Notes under the pieces: model-generated
What the model saw: only the letters and a program-made list of their open reading frames with translations
Database searches by the model: none
Told to the model about the DNA's origin: nothing
From: Alistipes sp.
GTDB taxonomy: Bacteria; Bacteroidota; Bacteroidia; Bacteroidales; Rikenellaceae
Assembly (NCBI GenBank): GCA_017380275.1
Contig: JAFOEH010000195.1
Span: 1 to 7,786, forward strand
DNA: 7,786 nt
Direction: 5' to 3'
Part shown: positions 4,748 through 7,786 of the stretch, in pieces
Position numbering within the stretch: the first letter of the stretch is position 1
Layout: each line of letters starts with the position of its first letter
Program-made: the position numbers and the translations under genes

Positions 4748-5662
4748 ATGTCTTTAGACAACACCACATACCACATTCCCGTGCTTCTGGAGGAGGCTAT
4801 CGCTGAGATGGCCATCCGCCCCGATGGCACCTACTGCGATCTGACGTTCGGCGGTGGCGGACACTCGCGCCACATCCTCTCACAGCTTGGCGAGAAGGGC
4901 CAACTCTACTCCTTCGATCAGGACCGCGACACGCTCCAGAACGCCCCCGACGATGAGCGATTCCACTACGTCGAGAGCAATTTCCGCTTCCTGCGCGGGG
5001 CGTTGCGCCTCAGGGGCGTTACCGAGGTCGATGGCATTCTGGCCGACCTGGGCGTCTCGTCGCACCACTTCGATGAGCTGGGACGCGGCTTCTCGTTCCG
5101 TGGCGATGCGCCGCTCGATATGCGTATGAATCAGCGTGGTGGCCGCACGGCAGCCGACGTGGTCAATTCGTACGACGCCGAGCAGCTCGGTCGCATCCTG
5201 CGCGAGTATGGCGAGCTGGACACGACGTGGAAGATTGCCGCGTGCATCGTGCGCGAGCGTGAGAAGGCCCCCATCACCACCACCGCGCAGCTGGTCGATG
5301 CCGTTGCTCCCTGCACTCCCAAGCGCGACGAGAAGAAGTTTCTGACGAAACTCTTTCAGGCGTTGCGCATCGAGGTCAATGGCGAGATGGAGGCGCTGAA
5401 GATGGCCCTCGAGCAGTCGCTCAAGGTGCTGCGTCCGGGAGGACGACTGGTGGTGATTTCGTACCACTCGCTGGAGGATCGACTGGTGAAGAATTTTATG
5501 CGTAGCGGTAACTTCGACGGCAAGGTCGAGCAGGACTTCTTCGGTCGTGCGACTGCCCCCTTCGAGGTCATAACGCGCAAGGCTATCGTGCCCTCGGCCG
5601 AGGAGGTGGAGCGCAATCCACGCTCGCGCTCAGCCAAGATGCGCGTAGCAGAAAAGAGATAG
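4748..5662 (+). CDS. rsmH: 16S rRNA m4C1402 methyltransferase
   Basis: A 304-residue RsmH (formerly MraW) that uses S-adenosylmethionine to methylate N4 of cytidine 1402 in 16S rRNA, in the ribosomal decoding centre. Seen in the chain: the N-terminal YHIPVLLEEA (8-17), the cofactor loop DLTFGGGGHS (31-40), DQDRDTL (57-63), and ILADLGVSSHHFDELGRGFSFRGDAPLDMRM (97-127). Then come the FLTKLFQALRIEVNGE block (198-213) and the C-terminal LVVISYHSLEDRLVKNFM (234-251), followed by NPRSRSAKMR near the end. The length is typical. No catalytic block is missing. The gene opens the division/cell-wall cluster and its stop is four bases before ftsL. In many bacteria mraZ precedes this gene, but here the divergent acyltransferase does. 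The ATG at 4748 gives the standard family N-terminus. Confidence 0.96.
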   Translation: MSLDNTTYHIPVLLEEAIAEMAIRPDGTYCDLTFGGGGHSRHILSQLGEKGQLYSFDQDRDTLQNAPDDERFHYVESNFRFLRGALRLRGVTEVDGILADLGVSSHHFDELGRGFSFRGDAPLDMRMNQRGGRTAADVVNSYDAEQLGRILREYGELDTTWKIAACIVREREKAPITTTAQLVDAVAPCTPKRDEKKFLTKLFQALRIEVNGEMEALKMALEQSLKVLRPGGRLVVISYHSLEDRLVKNFMRSGNFDGKVEQDFFGRATAPFEVITRKAIVPSAEEVERNPRSRSAKMRVAEKR

Positions 5663-5666
5663 AGTT

Positions 5667-6185
5667 ATGAGGCCCACAAACGACGATTTCAACCCCATCA
5701 CCGAGGAGGAGTTGCGCCAGCAGCAGGCAGACGAGGAGTTCCGCCGCCGCGTGCGCAGCGAGGTGCGTCGTATCCAGAGCGGTGAGGCCGATGAGGATAT
5801 TGAGCGCGACCTTGAGGCTGAAGCCGAGGCCGAAGAGGCCGAGCGTGCCGAGCAGCACCGCGAGCGCAAGCGCCGTTCGCGTCTGAGTTGGCAGCTTATC
5901 TCGGGCTCGATTCTGACAAGTCAGGGGGTGAAGGATATATACGGCTACTTGGCCGTCATTGCGGTGATGTCGTTCCTGAGCATTGCGGTGATGTTTGCCA
6001 CGCTCTATGCCGATCTGCGCTACTCGCAGGCCGAGCGCGACGTGCAGCTGCTGCGCGAGCGTTCTATACGTCTGCAGGAGGAGCTGCACCAAAAGACCAC
6101 CCATCAGGCCGTGCGCGAGGAGCTGGCCAAAAGGGGCATCGACCTGCGCGACCCCGAGCGCACCAAAACAGTTGTAGATAATTAA
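5667..6185 (+). CDS. ftsL: FtsL-like cell division protein
   Basis: A 172-residue bitopic membrane protein of the FtsL-like type found between rsmH and ftsI in Bacteroidota. The cytoplasmic N-terminus is long and highly charged (1-90), with an acidic, alanine-rich run around 41-62 and a basic stretch RERKRRSR at 65-72. One membrane helix follows at about 92-113. A periplasmic heptad-like helix at 115-155 suits a coiled coil with FtsB/DivIC-type partners, and RGIDLRDPERTK lies near the C-terminus. The family role is to help recruit and activate the septal synthase FtsW-FtsI. Sequence conservation is low, so the call rests on topology and position. Typical FtsL proteins are 90-120 residues, so the extra length lies in the cytoplasmic part. 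An in-frame 14-base direct repeat (5957-5970 and 5981-5994) encodes IAVM twice within the membrane helix. The start is four bases after the rsmH stop. Confidence 0.82.
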   Translation: MRPTNDDFNPITEEELRQQQADEEFRRRVRSEVRRIQSGEADEDIERDLEAEAEAEEAERAEQHRERKRRSRLSWQLISGSILTSQGVKDIYGYLAVIAVMSFLSIAVMFATLYADLRYSQAERDVQLLRERSIRLQEELHQKTTHQAVREELAKRGIDLRDPERTKTVVDN

Positions 6186-6197
6186 CCGATTTTTTCC

Positions 6198-6210
6198 GCC
6201 CCGACGGGGC
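6198..6210 (+). other. Small GC hairpin before the ftsI start
   Basis: gcccc (6198-6202) pairs with ggggc (6206-6210) around loop GAC, seven bases before the ATG at 6218. It lacks a following T-run and sits where a ribosome would load, so it could modestly limit translation of ftsI relative to ftsL. Chance occurrence in GC-rich DNA is possible. Confidence 0.35.
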
Positions 6211-6217
6211 ACGCGAT

Positions 6218-7786
6218 ATGGCAAAGAAGAAGGGCGATAACGACATCCGATCGGATATGTTCTTTAGGGCGAAGATTATGTACATAGTCTTCTTCCTGAT
6301 TGCTCTGTGTGTGGTCGGACGACTCGTGTGGGTGATGCTGCCCTCGGGCGAGACGGCCTACAACGCCGCCCGACTGGAGAATCGCATTTTTCTACGCGAT
6401 ACAATTATCTCTCGAAGGGGGGCAATCTTGGCGCGCGATGGCGAGCCGTTGGCCACCTCGATTCTGCGCTACCGCATCGACTTCGATATGGGCAGCGAGG
6501 GCTTCGACGACGATGAGGTTTTTCGCGAGAATGCCGACTCGCTGTCGAAACTTTTGGCGGAATTTTTCGGTGATCGCACCTCGGCGGAGTATCGCCGCCG
6601 CCTTCTCTCCGAGCGCGAGCGCAACTTCAAGACCGTCTATTCGCACGACTCGATCGTCAAGCGCAGCAGCGACCTCATAACCCTTCTGGTCGATCTTATG
6701 CGCGACGATGCCTTTCAGGTGCTGAAGGTCGATACGGCCGTTCGCAACCACCGCCCCGTGCAGATTCTGCCCCGCGCGGTCGATTTCAACGAGTGGCAGA
6801 AGCTGAGCAAATTCCCCATCCTGAACGGCAATATGGGCGTTACGTTCAAGAAGCATATCATCGACGAGCGCGTCTATCCCTACGGCGAGCTGGGCCGCCG
6901 CACCATCGGCCTTATCACGGGCAACCTGAGCGAGGAGGATATGGCCAAGGCGCGTGGTCAGTACGGTATCGAGGCTGTCTATGCCGACTACCTGCGTGGT
7001 GAGAATGGCCGCACGCTGCGTCAGCGCATCGCCCCGGGATTCTCGGCTGCGGTGCATAGCGACGAGAATATCACCGCCTCGGATGGCGAGGATGTGGTTA
7101 CGACCATCGACGTGGAGATTCAGCACGCCGTAGATGAGATTCTGCGCCGACAGCTTGTCGATCAGGAGGCCATCTGGGGTACGACAATGGTGATGGAGGT
7201 GGCGACGGGCGACCTGTTGGCAATGGTCAATCTGGGCGAGACAGCGCCCCAGAGCGGCATCTATTACGAGAAGGAGAACTACGCCCTCTCGCGCCGCATC
7301 GAGCCCGGCTCGACCTTCAAGCTCGCCTCGATGTTGGCCTTAGTGGAGGATCTCGGACTGCCCATCACGACCGAGTATGACACGCACAACGGCCGAATGG
7401 TGAGAATCAGCGGCGCGGATGTGCAGGACGACCACCCCATTGGTGGGATGATCGATATGCGCACGGCCTTTGCACAGTCGTCGAATGTCTATTTCGCCGA
7501 TGCCATCTACCGCAACTACAACGACGACAAGCAGCGATATGTCGATTTCCTGACCAACCGCCTCCACCTCGGTGGCGACGTGGGATTGGGCGAATTGGGC
7601 GAGCGCCAGAGCTACATCCCCGACCCGAGCAACAAGAATCAGTGGTGGGCCCCCTCACTCCCCAATCTCGGCTACGGCTACGCCATCGAGATGCCCCCCA
7701 TCCGCATCCTCACGCTCTACAACGCGGTGGCCAACGGCGGACGTATGGTAGCGCCCCGACTGGTGAGGGAGATTCGTCGTGGCGAC
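6218..7786 (+). CDS. ftsI: Septal penicillin-binding protein (FtsI/PBP3 type), 3' end missing
   Basis: The first 523 residues of a class B penicillin-binding protein; the frame stays open to the window end. FtsI cross-links septal peptidoglycan as a transpeptidase in the FtsW-FtsL-FtsB complex. A short basic cytoplasmic tail (MAKKKGDN) is followed by a membrane anchor at about 19-41, then the dimerisation-domain entry ISRRGAILARDGEPLATS (64-81). The pedestal region includes YPYGELGRRTIGLI. In the transpeptidase domain the SxxK motif is S365-T-F-K368, carrying the catalytic serine, and the SxN motif is S421-S-N423. The third motif (KTG/KSG) is expected beyond the end and cannot be checked. The ATG at 6218 lies 32 bases after the ftsL stop, and no good Shine-Dalgarno sequence is seen. 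Co-transcription with rsmH and ftsL is likely. A sporulation-type SpoVD assignment is improbable given the phylum and the lack of any C-terminal evidence. Confidence 0.93.
   Translation, partial: MAKKKGDNDIRSDMFFRAKIMYIVFFLIALCVVGRLVWVMLPSGETAYNAARLENRIFLRDTIISRRGAILARDGEPLATSILRYRIDFDMGSEGFDDDEVFRENADSLSKLLAEFFGDRTSAEYRRRLLSERERNFKTVYSHDSIVKRSSDLITLLVDLMRDDAFQVLKVDTAVRNHRPVQILPRAVDFNEWQKLSKFPILNGNMGVTFKKHIIDERVYPYGELGRRTIGLITGNLSEEDMAKARGQYGIEAVYADYLRGENGRTLRQRIAPGFSAAVHSDENITASDGEDVVTTIDVEIQHAVDEILRRQLVDQEAIWGTTMVMEVATGDLLAMVNLGETAPQSGIYYEKENYALSRRIEPGSTFKLASMLALVEDLGLPITTEYDTHNGRMVRISGADVQDDHPIGGMIDMRTAFAQSSNVYFADAIYRNYNDDKQRYVDFLTNRLHLGGDVGLGELGERQSYIPDPSNKNQWWAPSLPNLGYGYAIEMPPIRILTLYNAVANGGRMVAPRLVREIRRGD

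Noticed and set aside
4880..5467. A 195-codon minus-strand frame opposite rsmH
   Set aside because: Shadow of rsmH, which is unambiguous on the plus strand.
6392..7126. A 244-codon minus-strand frame opposite ftsI
   Set aside because: Shadow of ftsI, whose plus-strand frame is open for 523 codons and carries the SxxK and SxN motifs.

Overview
The window looks like chromosomal DNA from a member of the Bacteroidota, most plausibly a gut Alistipes/Rikenellaceae-type organism (inference). The grounds are: promoter-like TAnnTTTG boxes instead of a classical TATAAT, almost no Shine-Dalgarno sequences, GC-rich coding regions separated by very AT-rich spacers, a futalosine-pathway menaquinone gene, and a cell-wall cluster whose FtsL-like protein has the long charged N-terminus seen in this phylum. 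No phage, plasmid, CRISPR, tRNA or rRNA gene was seen.

Left part (1-3280), three plus-strand genes. A DUF362 protein with two 4Fe-4S ferredoxin motifs (81-1220) is followed by a 19-bp hairpin that may end its transcript and that overlaps the best promoter in the window. That promoter precedes mqnA (1390-2163), chorismate dehydratase of the futalosine menaquinone route. A short structured spacer leads to corA (2263-3246), a magnesium/cobalt channel closed by a textbook intrinsic terminator (3248-3279).

Middle part (3280-3780), about 500 bases with no convincing gene but dense secondary structure. It holds heptamer repeats that form a 19-bp perfect inverted pair about 400 bases apart, several hairpins, a long nested inverted repeat ending in a terminator-like hairpin and T-run (a possible small RNA), and two tandem copies of a 75-base repeat. 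Each repeat copy ends in a hairpin whose loop (TAA) is conserved while stem bases change in a compensating way. The second hairpin overlaps the stop codon of the next gene. This region is the most interesting part of the window.

Right part (3781-7786). A minus-strand GNAT/hemolysin-type N-acyltransferase (3781-4662) resembles the enzymes making amino-acid lipids such as OlsB and GlsB. It diverges from the start of the division and cell-wall (dcw) cluster: rsmH (4748-5662), an ftsL-like gene (5667-6185), and the septal transpeptidase gene ftsI (from 6218, cut by the window end). The divergent promoters appear to share one overlapping CAAATATACTTTTG element. No mraZ lies between the divergent gene and rsmH. 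The three dcw genes are tightly packed and probably co-transcribed: RsmH tunes the ribosome, while FtsL and FtsI act together in the septal peptidoglycan machine.
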